Positions 1 through 9,778 of a stretch of DNA of 64,000 nucleotides are shown here, piece by piece. The stretch's first letter is position 1. The number at the start of each line of letters is the position of its first letter. The stretch is taken from positions 434,001 through 498,000 of the forward strand of contig NZ_VNHJ01000001.1 in assembly GCF_008124525.1 (NCBI RefSeq), given 5' to 3'. The notes under the pieces were generated by a model, which was not told where the DNA came from, searched no databases, and saw nothing but the letters and a program-made list of their open reading frames with translations. The DNA is from Oceanicella actignis (lineage in GTDB: Bacteria; Pseudomonadota; Alphaproteobacteria; Rhodobacterales; Rhodobacteraceae). A program made the translations under genes and the position numbers.

Positions 1-1153
1 GGTGACCAAGCCCTTCCACTTCGAGGGCGCCAAGCGCATGCGCCAGGCCGAGGGCGGGATCGCCGAGCTGCAGAAGGTGGTGGACACCCTCATCATCATC
101 CCGAACCAGAACCTGTTCCGCCTGGCCAACGAGCGCACCACCTTCGCCGAGGCCTTCATGATGGCCGACGACGTGCTGTATCAGGGCGTCAAGGGCGTGA
201 CCGACCTGATGGTGCGGCCGGGCCTGATCAACCTCGACTTCGCCGACGTGCGCTCGGTGATGGACGAGATGGGCAAGGCCATGATGGGCACCGGCGAGGC
301 CGAGGGCGAGAACCGCGCCATCCAGGCCGCCGAGAAGGCCATCGCCAACCCGCTGCTGGACGAGATCAGCCTCAAGGGCGCGCGCGGCGTGCTCATCAAC
401 ATCACCGGCGGCTACGATCTGACGCTGTTCGAGCTGGACGAGGCCGCCAACCGCATCCGCCAGGAGGTGGACCCCGACGCGAACATCATCGTCGGCTCGA
501 CCCTGGACCCCGAGATCGAGGGCGTGATGCGCGTCTCGGTCGTGGCCACCGGCATCGACGCCGAGGCCCCCGCGGCCGCGGGCGAGGCGCCGCGCCGCGA
601 CGTGGCGACGCCGGTCTCGGACATCGCCGCGCCCGCGCGCCAGGAGGCCGCCCAGGCCCCCGCCGCGCGCGCCGAGGCCCCCGCGGCGCCGGCCCCCGAA
701 GCCGCGCCCGCGCCCGAGGCGGCCCGCGTCGCCCCGGCCGCCGTTGCGCGCGACGACGCCTTCATCGCGCCGCCGCCCGAGACCCCGGCCCAGGCCGCGC
801 GCGAGGTCGAGCCCTCGCCCGAGGTGCTGGCCCGCCTGCGCGAGGCGGTGCGCAAGCAGCCCGAGGACGCCGCCCCGCGGCCCCAGCGCCCGGCCGAGCG
901 TCCCGCCGCCGCGCCCGCCCAGCCCGCCCACCCCGCGCGCCCGGCCGCGTCCGCGGCCCGTCCGGCCGCCCCGCGCGCCGACGACGCCGAGCGCGGCCGC
1001 TTCGGCATCAGCAGCCTGATCCACCGCATGACCGGCGGCGCCGAGGCCGCCGCTCCGCGCCCGCATCGCGAGCCGCGCGTGGGCGGCGCCGATCTGACCG
1101 ACGAGGACCGCCAGCGCGACATCCCCGCCTTCCTGCGCCGTCAGGCCAACTGA
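1..1153 (+). CDS. ftsZ: FtsZ, tubulin-like cell-division GTPase, C-terminal part (5' end outside window)
   Basis: FtsZ polymerises into the Z ring at mid-cell and recruits the divisome. The N-terminal nucleotide-binding half lies left of the window; the frame is already open at the edge, and the GTG at position 2 is an internal Val codon. Visible are the T7 loop NLDFADV, which completes GTP hydrolysis on the neighbouring subunit, the C-terminal FtsZ domain ([20 protein letters not shown] ... VVATGID), an Ala/Pro-rich linker of over 130 residues, and the conserved C-terminal peptide [11 protein letters not shown] that in this family binds FtsA-type partners. The long linker is typical of alphaproteobacterial FtsZ. 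A strong terminator follows, separating it from lpxC. Confidence 0.97.
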   Translation, partial: VTKPFHFEGAKRMRQAEGGIAELQKVVDTLIIIPNQNLFRLANERTTFAEAFMMADDVLYQGVKGVTDLMVRPGLINLDFADVRSVMDEMGKAMMGTGEAEGENRAIQAAEKAIANPLLDEISLKGARGVLINITGGYDLTLFELDEAANRIRQEVDPDANIIVGSTLDPEIEGVMRVSVVATGIDAEAPAAAGEAPRRDVATPVSDIAAPARQEAAQAPAARAEAPAAPAPEAAPAPEAARVAPAAVARDDAFIAPPPETPAQAAREVEPSPEVLARLREAVRKQPEDAAPRPQRPAERPAAAPAQPAHPARPAASAARPAAPRADDAERGRFGISSLIHRMTGGAEAAAPRPHREPRVGGADLTDEDRQRDIPAFLRRQAN

Positions 1154-1178
1154 GGCGGCGCCGCGCCCCAGGCTATGG

Positions 1179-1205
1179 CCCGCCCGGTTCGCCGGGCGGG
1201 TTTTT
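1179..1205 (+). terminator. Intrinsic terminator of ftsZ
   Basis: A perfect 9-bp G+C stem (1179-1187 with 1192-1200) carries a TTCG tetraloop and is followed directly by TTTTT. It starts 25 bases after the ftsZ stop. It should end most ftsZ transcripts, so lpxC probably has its own promoter in 1206-1336, where the sequence is locally A+T-richer. Confidence 0.93.
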
Positions 1206-1336
1206 CTTTGCGCGCAATGCCTTGCCCCCGCTCCGTGAGCGATGTTGCAAAGCGACATAATGCTTTATTTGCCTTGAACGTTCCCATTCCGTATCTCCAC
1301 GATCACAACAAGAACGACAGGCGAGAGGACGAAGCG

Positions 1337-2230
1337 GTGCAGACCACGGTCAAGAGCGAGCTGAGTTTCGAAGGGCGCGGCCTTCACAGCGGCGCGCCCG
1401 CGCGCATGCGCATCCTTCCCGCCTCGGGCGAATACGGCATCTGGTTCAAGCGCACCGACCTGCGCGGCGTCGATCCGATGATCCCCGCCCGCTACGACGC
1501 GGTGTGCGACACGCGGCTGTGCACGCGCCTGGCCAACGCCGACGGGGCCTCGGTCTCGACGGTCGAGCATGTGATGGCCGCCCTCGCCGGCTGCGGCGTG
1601 GACAACGCGCTGATCGAGATCGACGGCCCCGAGGCGCCGATCATGGACGGCTCCTCGCGGCCCTTCGCCGAGGCCATCGCCCGCGTCGGCCTGCGCCTGG
1701 TCGAGGGCGAGGACCGCGTCATCCGCATCCTCGCCCCCGTCGAGGTGCGCGAGGGCGGGCGCCTGGCGCGGCTCGAACCCTCGGACAGCTTCGAGATCGA
1801 CTTCGGCATCGAGTTCGACGATCCCGCCATCGGCGCCCAGTCCAAGCGCCTGCGCCTGGTCAACGGCGCCTTCCTCGAGCATCTGCACGACAGCCGCACC
1901 TTCTGCCGCAAGGAAGAGGTGGACATGCTGCGCAGCATGGGGCTGGCGCTGGGCGGCTCGCTCGAGAACGCGATCGTGGTCGATCGCGGCGCCGTCCTCA
2001 ACCCCGAGGGCCTGCGCCACCCGGACGAGTTCGTCCGCCACAAGATGCTGGACGCGGTGGGCGACCTGTCGCTGGCCGGCGCGCCGATCGTGGGGCGCTA
2101 CGTCGCGCGCAAGGCCGGGCACGAGATGACCAACCTGCTGCTGCGCGAGCTGTTCCGCCGCCCCGACGCCTGGCGCTACGAAAGCTCCGAGCCGGGCGTG
2201 TGGCGCACGCTGGGCATCGCGGCGAACTGA
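1337..2230 (+). CDS. lpxC: UDP-3-O-acyl-N-acetylglucosamine deacetylase LpxC
   Basis: LpxC is a zinc-dependent cytoplasmic deacetylase that catalyses the committed step of lipid A synthesis. The 297-residue product starts VQTTVKSELSFEGRGLHSG, the usual LpxC N-terminus. Zinc-site and catalytic segments are STVEHVMAAL (about residue 75), HPDEFVRHKMLDAVGDL (about 230) and AGHEMTNLL near the end. I chose the GTG at 1337 because it gives the family length and has GAGAGGA just upstream; the frame is open further upstream from 1175, but that part has no family similarity. It lies between ftsZ and bamD, a common alphaproteobacterial arrangement. Confidence 0.95.
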   Translation: MQTTVKSELSFEGRGLHSGAPARMRILPASGEYGIWFKRTDLRGVDPMIPARYDAVCDTRLCTRLANADGASVSTVEHVMAALAGCGVDNALIEIDGPEAPIMDGSSRPFAEAIARVGLRLVEGEDRVIRILAPVEVREGGRLARLEPSDSFEIDFGIEFDDPAIGAQSKRLRLVNGAFLEHLHDSRTFCRKEEVDMLRSMGLALGGSLENAIVVDRGAVLNPEGLRHPDEFVRHKMLDAVGDLSLAGAPIVGRYVARKAGHEMTNLLLRELFRRPDAWRYESSEPGVWRTLGIAAN

Positions 2231-2354
2231 GGCCGCCCGCGCCTCTTGGCGTGACGCGCGGCGCATGGTTGTGCTAACTGACGAGGCCCGCCGCCGGATG
2301 CGTTGTCCGGCGCGGGCCTCGTGGCTTGAACAGACCTGCTGGAGAAAGGCGCCC

Positions 2355-3185
2355 ATGCCTCGTTTCGCCCTCATCGCCGCGGCCATTCTGGCGCTGTCCG
2401 CCTGCTCGTCGGGCGCCGACAAGGACCCGTTCGCCGACCCTTACGCGGGGCGTTCGGCCGCCAGCATCTATCAGGAGGCCGAGGCGCAGCTGAACGACGG
2501 CGACCCGGTCAAGGCCGGCGAAACCTTCGAGGAGCTCGAGCGCGTCCACCCCTATTCGGAATGGGCGCGGCGGGCCATGATCATGGCCGCCTTCGCCTAT
2601 TACCAGGGCACCGAGTTCGACCGCGCCATCGCGGCGGCGCAGCGCTTTCTGGACTTCTTCCCCTCGGACCCCGACAGCCCCTATGCGCAGTATCTGATCG
2701 GCATGTCGTGGTATGATCGCATCCTCGACGTCAAGCGCGACCAGCGCGCCGCGCGCATGGCGCTGCAGGAGCTGGAAGAGGTCGTGCGCCGCTACCCGGA
2801 TTCGGAATACGCGCGCGAGGCGCAGCTCAAGATCGACCTGACGCGCGACCAGCTGGCCGGGCAGGAGATGCTGGTCGGCCGCTATTACCTGGGGCAGGGC
2901 AACTACATCGCCGCCATCAACCGCTTCAAGGTGGTGCTGACGCGCTACCAGACCACCTCGCACACCCCCGAGGCGCTCCACCGCCTGGTCGAGGCCTATC
3001 TGGCGCTGGGCGTCGAGGACGAGGCGCGCACCGCCGCCGCCGTGCTGGGCTACAACTTCCCCGGATCGGACTGGTATCAGGCCAGCTACGCGCTGTTGCA
3101 GGGCGCCGACATCGCGCCCTTCGAGAACCGCGAAAGCTGGATCAGCCGCGCCTTCCGCCGGGTGGTCACGGGCTCGACTCTCTGA
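2355..3185 (+). CDS. bamD: BamD (ComL), outer-membrane assembly lipoprotein
   Basis: BamD is the essential TPR lipoprotein of the BAM complex, which inserts beta-barrel proteins into the outer membrane from the periplasmic side. The 276-residue product starts with a lipoprotein signal (MPRFALIAAAILALSAC, lipobox LSAC), followed by TPR-type helices (SIYQEAEAQLNDGDPVKAG, RAIAAAQRFLDFFP) and the family motif GMSWYDRI. The ATG at 2355 has GGAGAAAGG at the right distance; an in-frame extension to 2265 would bury the signal peptide. RecN starts three bases after its stop, so the two are co-transcribed. BamE of the same complex is encoded at 44.3 kb. Confidence 0.94.
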   Translation: MPRFALIAAAILALSACSSGADKDPFADPYAGRSAASIYQEAEAQLNDGDPVKAGETFEELERVHPYSEWARRAMIMAAFAYYQGTEFDRAIAAAQRFLDFFPSDPDSPYAQYLIGMSWYDRILDVKRDQRAARMALQELEEVVRRYPDSEYAREAQLKIDLTRDQLAGQEMLVGRYYLGQGNYIAAINRFKVVLTRYQTTSHTPEALHRLVEAYLALGVEDEARTAAAVLGYNFPGSDWYQASYALLQGADIAPFENRESWISRAFRRVVTGSTL

Positions 3186-3188
3186 CCC

Positions 3189-4841
3189 ATGCTGCGCAGC
3201 CTCGAGATCCGCGACATCGTCCTGATCGAGCGGCTGTCGCTCGACTTCGCGCCGGGGCTCAACGTGCTGACGGGCGAGACCGGCGCCGGCAAGTCGATCC
3301 TGCTCGACGCGCTGGGCTTCGCGCTGGGCGGGCGCGGGCGGGCGGACATGCTGCGCGCCGGCGCCGCGGAGGGCTGGGCCGCGGCCGCCTTCGAGCTGCC
3401 GCCGGGCGCGCCCGCCCGCGCCGTGCTGGACGAGCTGGGCATCGACGCCCCCGATGACGAGCTGGTGCTGCGCCGGCGCGTGGCGGCGGGCGGGCGCAGC
3501 GCCGCCTTCGTCAACGACCGCCGCGTCTCGACCGAGGCCCTGCGCCGACTGGCCGAGACGCTGGTCGAGGTCCACGGCCAGCATGACGACCGCGGCCTTC
3601 TGAACCCGCGCGGGCATCGCGCCATCCTCGACGCCTATGCCGAGGCCGAGGCCGATCTGGCGCGCCTGCGCGCCGCCTGGCGCGCGGCGGCCGAGGCCGA
3701 CGCCGCCCTGGCCCGGGCGCGCGCGCAGCTTGAAGAGGCCGCCCGCGACGCCGATTTCCTGCGCCATGCCGTGGCCGAGCTGGACGAGCTTGCGCCCGAG
3801 CCGGGCGAGGACGAACGCCTGGACGCCGAGCGGCGCATGCTGCGCGCCGCCGCCCGCATCCGCGAGGACGTCGCCCGCGCCGCCCAGGCGCTGGGCCGCG
3901 ACGGCGCCGAGGGGGCGATGAACGACGCGCTGCGCTGGCTCGACGGCGCGGCCGAGGCGGCCGAGGGGCGGCTCGACGGGCCGCTCGCCGCGCTCGAGCG
4001 CGCGCTGGCCGAGCTGGCCGAGGCGCAGGCGGGGGTCGAGGACGCCCTCGAGGCGCTCGACCTCGACCCGATGCGGCTCGAGGCGGTCGAGGAGCGGCTT
4101 TTCGCCCTGCGCGCGCTGGCCCGCAAGCATCGCGTCCAGCCTGACGAGCTGCCCGAGCTGGCGCGCGCCCTGTCGGCGCGTCTGCGCGACCTTGACGCGG
4201 GCGAGGACCGCATCGCCGAGCTCGAACAGGCGGCGCGCGCGGCGCGGGCGGATTACGACGCGGCCGCGCAGGCGCTGTCCGAGCGCCGGCGCGCGGCCGC
4301 GGCGCGGCTGGACGCCGAGGTGGCGCGCGAGCTGGCGCCGCTGAAGATGGAGCGCGCGCGCTTCGACACCCTGATCGCCCCCGACTCGCCCGGCCCCGAG
4401 GGCGTCGATCGGGTCGAGTTCATGGTCGCGCCCAACCCCGGCGCGCCCGCCGGCCCGCTGGCGCGCATCGCCTCGGGGGGCGAGCTGTCGCGCTTCTTGC
4501 TGGCGCTGAAGGTGTGCCTGGCCGGGCGCGGCGGCGCGCAGACCATGATCTTCGACGAGATCGACCGCGGCGTCGGCGGCGCCACGGCCGATGCGGTGGG
4601 CCGGCGGCTGGCGCGGCTGGCGCAGGGGGCGCAGGTGCTGGTCGTGACGCACTCGCCCCAGGTGGCCGCGCGCGCGGCGCATCACTTCCACATCGCCAAG
4701 GCGGTCGAGGGCGGCGTGGCGCGCACCACCGTCAAACCCCTGTCGGCGGCCGAGCGCGAGGACGAGCTGGCGCGCATGCTGGCGGGCGAGTCCATCACCG
4801 ACGCCGCGCGCGAGGCCGCCCGGGCCCTGCTGGCGGGCTGA
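3189..4841 (+). CDS. recN: RecN, SMC-like DNA double-strand-break repair ATPase
   Basis: RecN is a cytoplasmic SMC-family ATPase that acts at double-strand breaks early in recombinational repair. The 550-residue product has Walker A GETGAGKS near residue 30, a long Glu/Ala/Arg-rich coiled-coil middle (about 150-380), the ABC signature [14 protein letters not shown] near 425, Walker [14 protein letters not shown] near 450 and the H-loop VTHSPQVAA. The length is normal for the family. It begins three bases after bamD and is the last gene of the run. A hairpin without a T-run lies about 105 bases past its stop. Confidence 0.96.
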   Translation: MLRSLEIRDIVLIERLSLDFAPGLNVLTGETGAGKSILLDALGFALGGRGRADMLRAGAAEGWAAAAFELPPGAPARAVLDELGIDAPDDELVLRRRVAAGGRSAAFVNDRRVSTEALRRLAETLVEVHGQHDDRGLLNPRGHRAILDAYAEAEADLARLRAAWRAAAEADAALARARAQLEEAARDADFLRHAVAELDELAPEPGEDERLDAERRMLRAAARIREDVARAAQALGRDGAEGAMNDALRWLDGAAEAAEGRLDGPLAALERALAELAEAQAGVEDALEALDLDPMRLEAVEERLFALRALARKHRVQPDELPELARALSARLRDLDAGEDRIAELEQAARAARADYDAAAQALSERRRAAAARLDAEVARELAPLKMERARFDTLIAPDSPGPEGVDRVEFMVAPNPGAPAGPLARIASGGELSRFLLALKVCLAGRGGAQTMIFDEIDRGVGGATADAVGRRLARLAQGAQVLVVTHSPQVAARAAHHFHIAKAVEGGVARTTVKPLSAAEREDELARMLAGESITDAAREAARALLAG

Positions 4842-5312
4842 CCGCCCGGCGCGCACCGAACCGGCGCCCCGCGGCGGCGCGGGCCGAAGGGGCCGGGGGC
4901 GCCGGCCCGCGGGAGGCGCGCTCCGGCCGCGCCCCCGGACCCGCTCCGGCGCCGATCAGGATTTCCGTCATCGGCGCCGGGCCTGCGCGGCGCGAAAGAC
5001 GCGGCCCGGCCCGGCCCGACCCGCAGCCCGTCGCGTCCGGCGCCGGCCCGGCGCGACGCTGGGCGCGCGCCCGGCGGCAGCCTTGGGCGCGCCCCGCGCC
5101 GTCGGCGGCGGGCGCCGCGAGCGATGCGGGGCGGTTGCGAAGGCGCGGCCCCTCGCCCCCGCGACCGGCGGACCCGGCGCGGCATTGCGCGTTTGCGCGC
5201 GGGAAAGGGGCGCGGCGCCGTCATCCTGGCGATCGTCGCGGCGCGGCCGGGGCGGGCGCGGCGCGGCGCCGGGCCGGGGCGAAGGCGCCCCGACGGCCCC
5301 GCCGCGCGTCCG
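4842..5312. other. Gene-free gap between convergent genes, with one strong hairpin
   Basis: About 470 bases of very G+C-rich DNA lie between the ends of recN and the convergent DUF1330 gene. No reading frame here has a ribosome site or recognisable protein. The one structure is a perfect 11-bp inverted repeat, 4946-4956 with 4970-4980, with a 13-base loop that holds the only A+T-rich bases. Being symmetric, it could help end transcripts from both sides, but no T-run follows on either strand. Confidence 0.6.
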
Positions 5313-5750
5313 TCAGCCGAAGGCGTCGGCCCCCTCGGCGGGGGCGCAGCGGATGAGGCGCGAGGTGCGCACCGCCGCCTGTCGATGCGTCACCGCGCGG
5401 CGGTATTCGGGATCGGTGACCATGGCCAGGAACGCCGCCGCATCGGGATAGCGGGCGACGAAGGCGATGTCCCAGCGCTCGTCCCGTGGGCCGATCAGCG
5501 TCAGCTCGGGGCGCCCGCGCCAGACGATGCGCCCGCCCACGCGCTTGAACACGGGCGCCGAGGCGGCGCCGTAGCGCGCATAGGCCTGCGCGCCGGTCAG
5601 CCCCTCGGCCGCCTCGGGGCGGTCTTCGGGATAGGCGGCGCGCACGCGCAGGGCGACGAGGTTGAGCATCTCGATCGGCGCGTCGCGGGGCAGGGCCTTG
5701 AAGGCCTCGAAGGCCGCGCGCTCGGGGTCGATATGGGCTTCGGCGGGCAT
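5313..5750 (-). CDS. DUF1330 family protein
   Basis: This 145-residue cytoplasmic protein resembles the DUF1330 group, small ferredoxin-like alpha/beta barrels of unknown activity. Recognisable stretches are PIEMLNLVALRVRAAY, GAQAYARYGAASAPVFKRVG and WDIAFVARYPDAAAFLAMV. The ATG at 5750 is supported by GAAAGGAG seven bases upstream. It starts 17 bases after the flavoprotein gene upstream and is almost certainly co-transcribed with it, so a role linked to the same substrate is possible but not shown. Confidence 0.78.
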   Translation of the reverse strand: MPAEAHIDPERAAFEAFKALPRDAPIEMLNLVALRVRAAYPEDRPEAAEGLTGAQAYARYGAASAPVFKRVGGRIVWRGRPELTLIGPRDERWDIAFVARYPDAAAFLAMVTDPEYRRAVTHRQAAVRTSRLIRCAPAEGADAFG

Positions 5751-5767
5751 GGGCGCTCCTTTCACCG

Positions 5768-7141
5768 TCAGTTGATCTGCACGACCTTGCCGGGGTTGAG
5801 GATGTTCAGCGGGTCCAGCGTGCGCTTGATCTGCGCCATGACCTGCCAGGCCTCGCCATGCTCGGCGGCCATGTAGGGGATCTTGCCGCGGCCGACGCCA
5901 TGCTCGCCCGTCACGGTGCCGCCCAGCGCCAGGGCGTTGAGGTTCATGCGGTGGGTCAGGCGCCTGGCCTCTTCCAGGTCCTCGGGCGAGTCGGGGTCGA
6001 GCAGGTAGGCGACGTGGAAGTTGCCGTCGCCCACATGGCCCAGGATCGAGCCGCTCAGGCGGCTCTGGGCGATGTCGGCGGCGGCCGCCTCGATCGCCTC
6101 GGCCAGGCGCGAGATGGGCACGCACACATCCGTCGTCAGCGCCCGCGCGCCGGGGCGCTGCGCCTTGAAGGCGAAATAGGCGTTGTGCCGCGCGGACCAC
6201 AGGCGGTTGCGCTCCTGGGCGTCGGATGTCCAGCGGAAGCCCTGCGCGCCGTGCTCGTCGGCGATCTCGCCAAAGCGCGCGGCCTGCTCGGCGACCCCGG
6301 CCTCGGAGCCGTGGAACTCGAGGAACAGGTGCGGGCGCACGGGCAGGTCGAAGCCGGCGTAATCGTTGAAGGCGGCGATCGAGGCGGCGTCCAGGAACTC
6401 GATGCGCGCGACGGGGATGCCGCTCTGGATCGTCTCGATGCAGGCGTTGACCGCGCCGCCCACGGTCTCGAAGGCGCAGGTCGCGGCGCTGACGGCCTCG
6501 GGCTGGCCATGCAGGCGCACGGTCAGCTCGGTGATGACCGCCAGCGTGCCCTCCGAGCCCACGATCAGGTTCTTGAGGTCATAGCCCGACGAGGACTTGC
6601 GCGCCCGCGTGCCGGCGCGGATCACGCGCCCGTCGGCCAGCACCGCCTCGAGCGCCAGCACGTTGTCGCGCATCGTGCCGTAGCGCACCGCGTTGGTGCC
6701 CGAGGCGCGCGTCGCGGCCATGCCGCCCAGCGTCGCGTCCGCGCCCGGATCGACCGGAAAGAACAGGCCCGTGGCGCGCAGCTCCTCGTTCAGGCGCTTG
6801 CGCGTCACGCCGGGCTGGACCACCGCGTCCATGTCGGCCTCGTGCACCTCCAGGATCCGGTCCATGCGGCTCATGTCCAGGCTCAGCCCGCCCTCGAAGG
6901 CCAGGGCGTGCCCCTCGAGCGAGGTGCCCACGCCCCAGGGCACGATCGGGCAGCGCTCTTCGGCGCACAGGCGCACGATGGCGGCCACCTCCTCGGTCGT
7001 CTCGGGAAAGGCGACGGCGTCGGGCGGGGTGACGGGGTAGTAGGTCTCGTTGCGGCCGTGGTGTTCGCGAATGGCGGCGGCGGTCGACAGCCGCGGCCCC
7101 AGCATCGCTTCCAGCCGTTCGATGGCGTTCTCGATGGACAT
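5768..7141 (-). CDS. FAD-binding oxidoreductase, D-lactate dehydrogenase (cytochrome)/GlcD type
   Basis: The product is a 457-residue flavoprotein of the FAD-linked oxidase family that includes D-lactate dehydrogenase, GlcD and D-2-hydroxyglutarate dehydrogenase. The N-terminal PCMH-type FAD domain shows PWGVGTSLEGHALAFEGGLS and DPGADATLGGMAATRASGTN; the C-terminal substrate-cap domain shows GHVGDGNFHVAYLLDP and GTVTGEHGVGRGK, ending NILNPGKVVQ. The ATG at 7141 follows AAGGGAGG. Substrate cannot be fixed from sequence: D-lactate or another D-2-hydroxyacid is likely, with electrons passed to cytochrome c or quinone. It is divergent from the thioesterase gene. Confidence 0.88.
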   Translation of the reverse strand: MSIENAIERLEAMLGPRLSTAAAIREHHGRNETYYPVTPPDAVAFPETTEEVAAIVRLCAEERCPIVPWGVGTSLEGHALAFEGGLSLDMSRMDRILEVHEADMDAVVQPGVTRKRLNEELRATGLFFPVDPGADATLGGMAATRASGTNAVRYGTMRDNVLALEAVLADGRVIRAGTRARKSSSGYDLKNLIVGSEGTLAVITELTVRLHGQPEAVSAATCAFETVGGAVNACIETIQSGIPVARIEFLDAASIAAFNDYAGFDLPVRPHLFLEFHGSEAGVAEQAARFGEIADEHGAQGFRWTSDAQERNRLWSARHNAYFAFKAQRPGARALTTDVCVPISRLAEAIEAAAADIAQSRLSGSILGHVGDGNFHVAYLLDPDSPEDLEEARRLTHRMNLNALALGGTVTGEHGVGRGKIPYMAAEHGEAWQVMAQIKRTLDPLNILNPGKVVQIN

Positions 7142-7288
7142 GCGCGCCCTCCCTTGCTCGGCTTCGACGATAACGGCGCGCGCGCCCGGCGCAAGGCGCG
7201 CGGCGCGGGCGCGGGGCGGGGCGCTTGCCATGGCGCGGAAAAACGTGTGCTCTTCGCGGGCCAAGCGACAGCAAGGAGGACGGACCCC

Positions 7289-7843
7289 ATGACAGATCGC
7301 GCGGACGCCGCCCCGCAGGGCGCATCCGGACAAGCCCCGGGCGCCGGCGCGCCCGTTTTCGAGGCCGCGCCCATCCGCGGCCCCGAGCTGGTCGTGCCGC
7401 CCGAGTGGATCGACTACAACGGGCACATGAACGTGGCCTATTACACCATGGCCTTCGACAAGGGCGCCGACCACATCTTCGACGAGGTGCTGGGCATCGG
7501 CGAGGCCTATGCCCGCGATCACCGCATGGGCCCCTATGTGGTGCAGCAGACGCTGCATTATGTGGGCGAGCTGCTCGAGGGAGAGCGCTTCTTCATCGAG
7601 ATGCGGCTGCTCGACCATGACGAGAAGAAGCTGCATCTCTACATGGAGATGAAGCGCGCCTCGGACGGGTCGCTGCGCGCGACGACCGAGCAGCTGGTGG
7701 TGAACGTGGATCTGGAAAGGCGCCGCTCGACGCCCTATCCCGACTGGGCGCTGGCGCGGATCCGCGCGCTGGCCGAGGCGCAGGCGGGGCTGCCGCGCCC
7801 CGAACGGGCGGGGGCCAGCGTGGGCATCCGCCGCAAGGGCTGA
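7289..7843 (+). CDS. Hotdog-fold thioesterase (4HBT type)
   Basis: The product is a 184-residue acyl-CoA thioesterase-like protein. The hotdog motif is VPPEWIDYNGHMNVAYYTMAF, where the Asp/Asn-Gly-His-Met segment is the usual active-site loop, followed by VVQQTLHYVGELLEGERF and HLYMEMKRASDG. About 30 residues of low-complexity Ala/Pro/Gly precede the fold. The ATG at 7289 has AAGGAGG upstream. Relatives sit in carnitine/betaine catabolic loci, but no such genes adjoin it here, so the acyl-CoA substrate is unknown. A short gap and another gene in the same direction (ClC channel) follow. Confidence 0.85.
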   Translation: MTDRADAAPQGASGQAPGAGAPVFEAAPIRGPELVVPPEWIDYNGHMNVAYYTMAFDKGADHIFDEVLGIGEAYARDHRMGPYVVQQTLHYVGELLEGERFFIEMRLLDHDEKKLHLYMEMKRASDGSLRATTEQLVVNVDLERRRSTPYPDWALARIRALAEAQAGLPRPERAGASVGIRRKG

Positions 7844-7903
7844 GGCCGCACGCGCGCAGGCGAAGGCGGCCGGCGGGGCCGCCCCGCGAAAGGGCGAGAG
7901 GGC

Positions 7904-9778
7904 ATGGGGAACGACGAGGCCAAGGCGCGCCGAGGGTTGGCCGCCGCCGGAGGCGACGCGGGGAACGAGGCTGGGGACGACATGGGGGACGACGCGGCGG
8001 GCGCGGCGCCCGGGCCGTCAGGCGCGGCCGGCGACGGGTCGGCGCGCGGCGGCGCCGGCGCAGCCGCGCCCCGAGCGCACGAGCGCCTGCGCCGTCATGC
8101 CCGACGCCGCGCCGCCGCGGCCCTGCGGCGCGGGCGCGTGGCGGCCCGCCGCGCCGCCGTCGAGGGCTGGAGCGCCTTGCGCCAGCGCGGCCCGGGCCAG
8201 GCGCAGTTCTGGCTCATGGCCCTGTTCCTGGGCCTGGCCGCGGGGGGCGCGGCGATCCTGTTCCGCCTGGCGATCTCACAGATCCAGACTCTGATCTACG
8301 GCGCCGACGACGTGCGGCTGCACTCGACGCTCGAGCGCACGCACTGGGCCGTGGTGGTGGGCGTGCCGGTGCTGGGCGGGGCGCTGGTGGGATGGATCCT
8401 GAGCCGCTTCACCGATGACGGCAAGGCGCGCTCGGTGGCGCATGTGATCGAGGGCGCGGCCCTGCGCCGAGGCAGGGTCGAGCTGCGCGCGGGGCTGGCC
8501 TCGGCGGCGGCGTCGCTGGTGACGCTGTCCACCGGCGGCTCGAGCGGGCGCGAAGGGCCGGTGGTGCATCTGGCGGCGGTGATCTCGTCCTGGGTGTCCG
8601 AGCGCATCCGCGCCACGCCCATGACCGCGCGCGACCTGATGGGCTGCGCCGTGGCGGCCGCGGTGTCGGCCAGCTTCAACGCGCCCATCGCCGGCGCGCT
8701 GTTCGCGCAGGAGGTGATCCTGCGTCACTTCGCCCTGCACGCCTACGCGCCGATCGTCATCGCCTCGATCGCGGGGGCGGCGCTGGGCCGTGCGACGATG
8801 GGGAACGTGACCGAGTTCGTTCTGCCGCCCCAGTCGCTGAGCTTCTATCAGGAGCTGCCGGCCTTTCTTCTGCTGGGGCTGGTGTGCGGGCTGACGGCGG
8901 TGGCGCTGATGCGCGCCATCTTCCTGGCCGAGGATGTGGGCGACCGGGCGCAGGCGCTGCTGCGCATCCCGGCCTGGGCGCGCCCGGCGGCGGCGGGGCT
9001 GCTGCTGGGGCTGATCGCGCTGCGCTTTCCGCACATCATCGGCGTGGGCTACGAGACCACCTCGCGCGCGCTGACCGGCGCGTTGGGCCTGCGCGAGGCG
9101 GTGCTGTTCGCCGTGGTCAAGGCCGCGGCGGTGGCGATCACCTTCGGCGGGCGCATGGGCGGCGGCGTGTTCTCGCCCTCGCTGATGATGGGGGCGCTGA
9201 CGGGGCTGGCCTTCGGCACGGTGGCGGTGGCGCTGTTTCCGGCCATGTCCGGGGGGCAGACGCTTTACGCCCTGGCGGGGATGGGCGCGGTGGCGGCGGC
9301 GGTGCTGGGCGCGCCGATCTCGACCACGCTGATCGTGTTCGAGCTGACGGGCGACTGGCAGGCGGGGCTGGCGGTGATGGCGTCGGTGTCGCTCTCGACC
9401 CTGGTGGCCTCGCGCATGGTGGACCGCAGCTTCTTCCTCACCCAGCTCGAACGGCGCAACCTGCATCTGGCCGAGGGACCGCATCGCTGGGCGCCCGCCA
9501 CCATCGCGGTGCGCGACGTGATGCGCCTGGCCGGCGCCGAGGACGGCCCCTCGCTGAGCGCGGCGCAGGCCCTGATCGAGCAGGGGGCGGTTCTGCGCAT
9601 GGACGACACGCTCGAGCGGGCGCTGCCGATGTTCGCCCGTCATTCTGGCCCGATGCTGCCCGTGGTGGCCGAGGGCGAGGACGGTCGCCCCGAGCTGATC
9701 GGCGCGGTCTTTCACCTGGACGCGCTGCGCGCCTATGTGCGCGTGCTGGAGGAGAACCTGCGCGAAGAGCATGGCTGA
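7904..9778 (+). CDS. ClC family chloride channel/transporter
   Basis: This 624-residue inner-membrane protein carries the ClC signature motifs: GSSGREGPVVHLAAV (selectivity filter and gating Glu), GGRMGGGVFSPSLMMGALTG and AAAVLGAPIS. About 100 hydrophilic, Ala/Gly/Arg-rich residues precede the first membrane helix (FWLMALFLGLAAGGAAILF), an unusually long N-terminal arm. After the last helix some 110 residues resemble a CBS-type regulatory region (VRDVMRLAGAEDGPSLSAAQ ... MFARHSGPMLPVV). The start at 7904 follows GAGAGG; an internal ATG at 7982 would shorten the arm. Channel versus Cl-/H+ exchanger cannot be settled by inspection. Confidence 0.9.
   Translation: MGNDEAKARRGLAAAGGDAGNEAGDDMGDDAAGAAPGPSGAAGDGSARGGAGAAAPRAHERLRRHARRRAAAALRRGRVAARRAAVEGWSALRQRGPGQAQFWLMALFLGLAAGGAAILFRLAISQIQTLIYGADDVRLHSTLERTHWAVVVGVPVLGGALVGWILSRFTDDGKARSVAHVIEGAALRRGRVELRAGLASAAASLVTLSTGGSSGREGPVVHLAAVISSWVSERIRATPMTARDLMGCAVAAAVSASFNAPIAGALFAQEVILRHFALHAYAPIVIASIAGAALGRATMGNVTEFVLPPQSLSFYQELPAFLLLGLVCGLTAVALMRAIFLAEDVGDRAQALLRIPAWARPAAAGLLLGLIALRFPHIIGVGYETTSRALTGALGLREAVLFAVVKAAAVAITFGGRMGGGVFSPSLMMGALTGLAFGTVAVALFPAMSGGQTLYALAGMGAVAAAVLGAPISTTLIVFELTGDWQAGLAVMASVSLSTLVASRMVDRSFFLTQLERRNLHLAEGPHRWAPATIAVRDVMRLAGAEDGPSLSAAQALIEQGAVLRMDDTLERALPMFARHSGPMLPVVAEGEDGRPELIGAVFHLDALRAYVRVLEENLREEHG

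Noticed and set aside
3086-4856. Long minus-strand frames opposite recN
   Set aside because: Antisense shadows of G+C-rich coding sequence; no ribosome site and no family motifs, while recN carries all its motifs.
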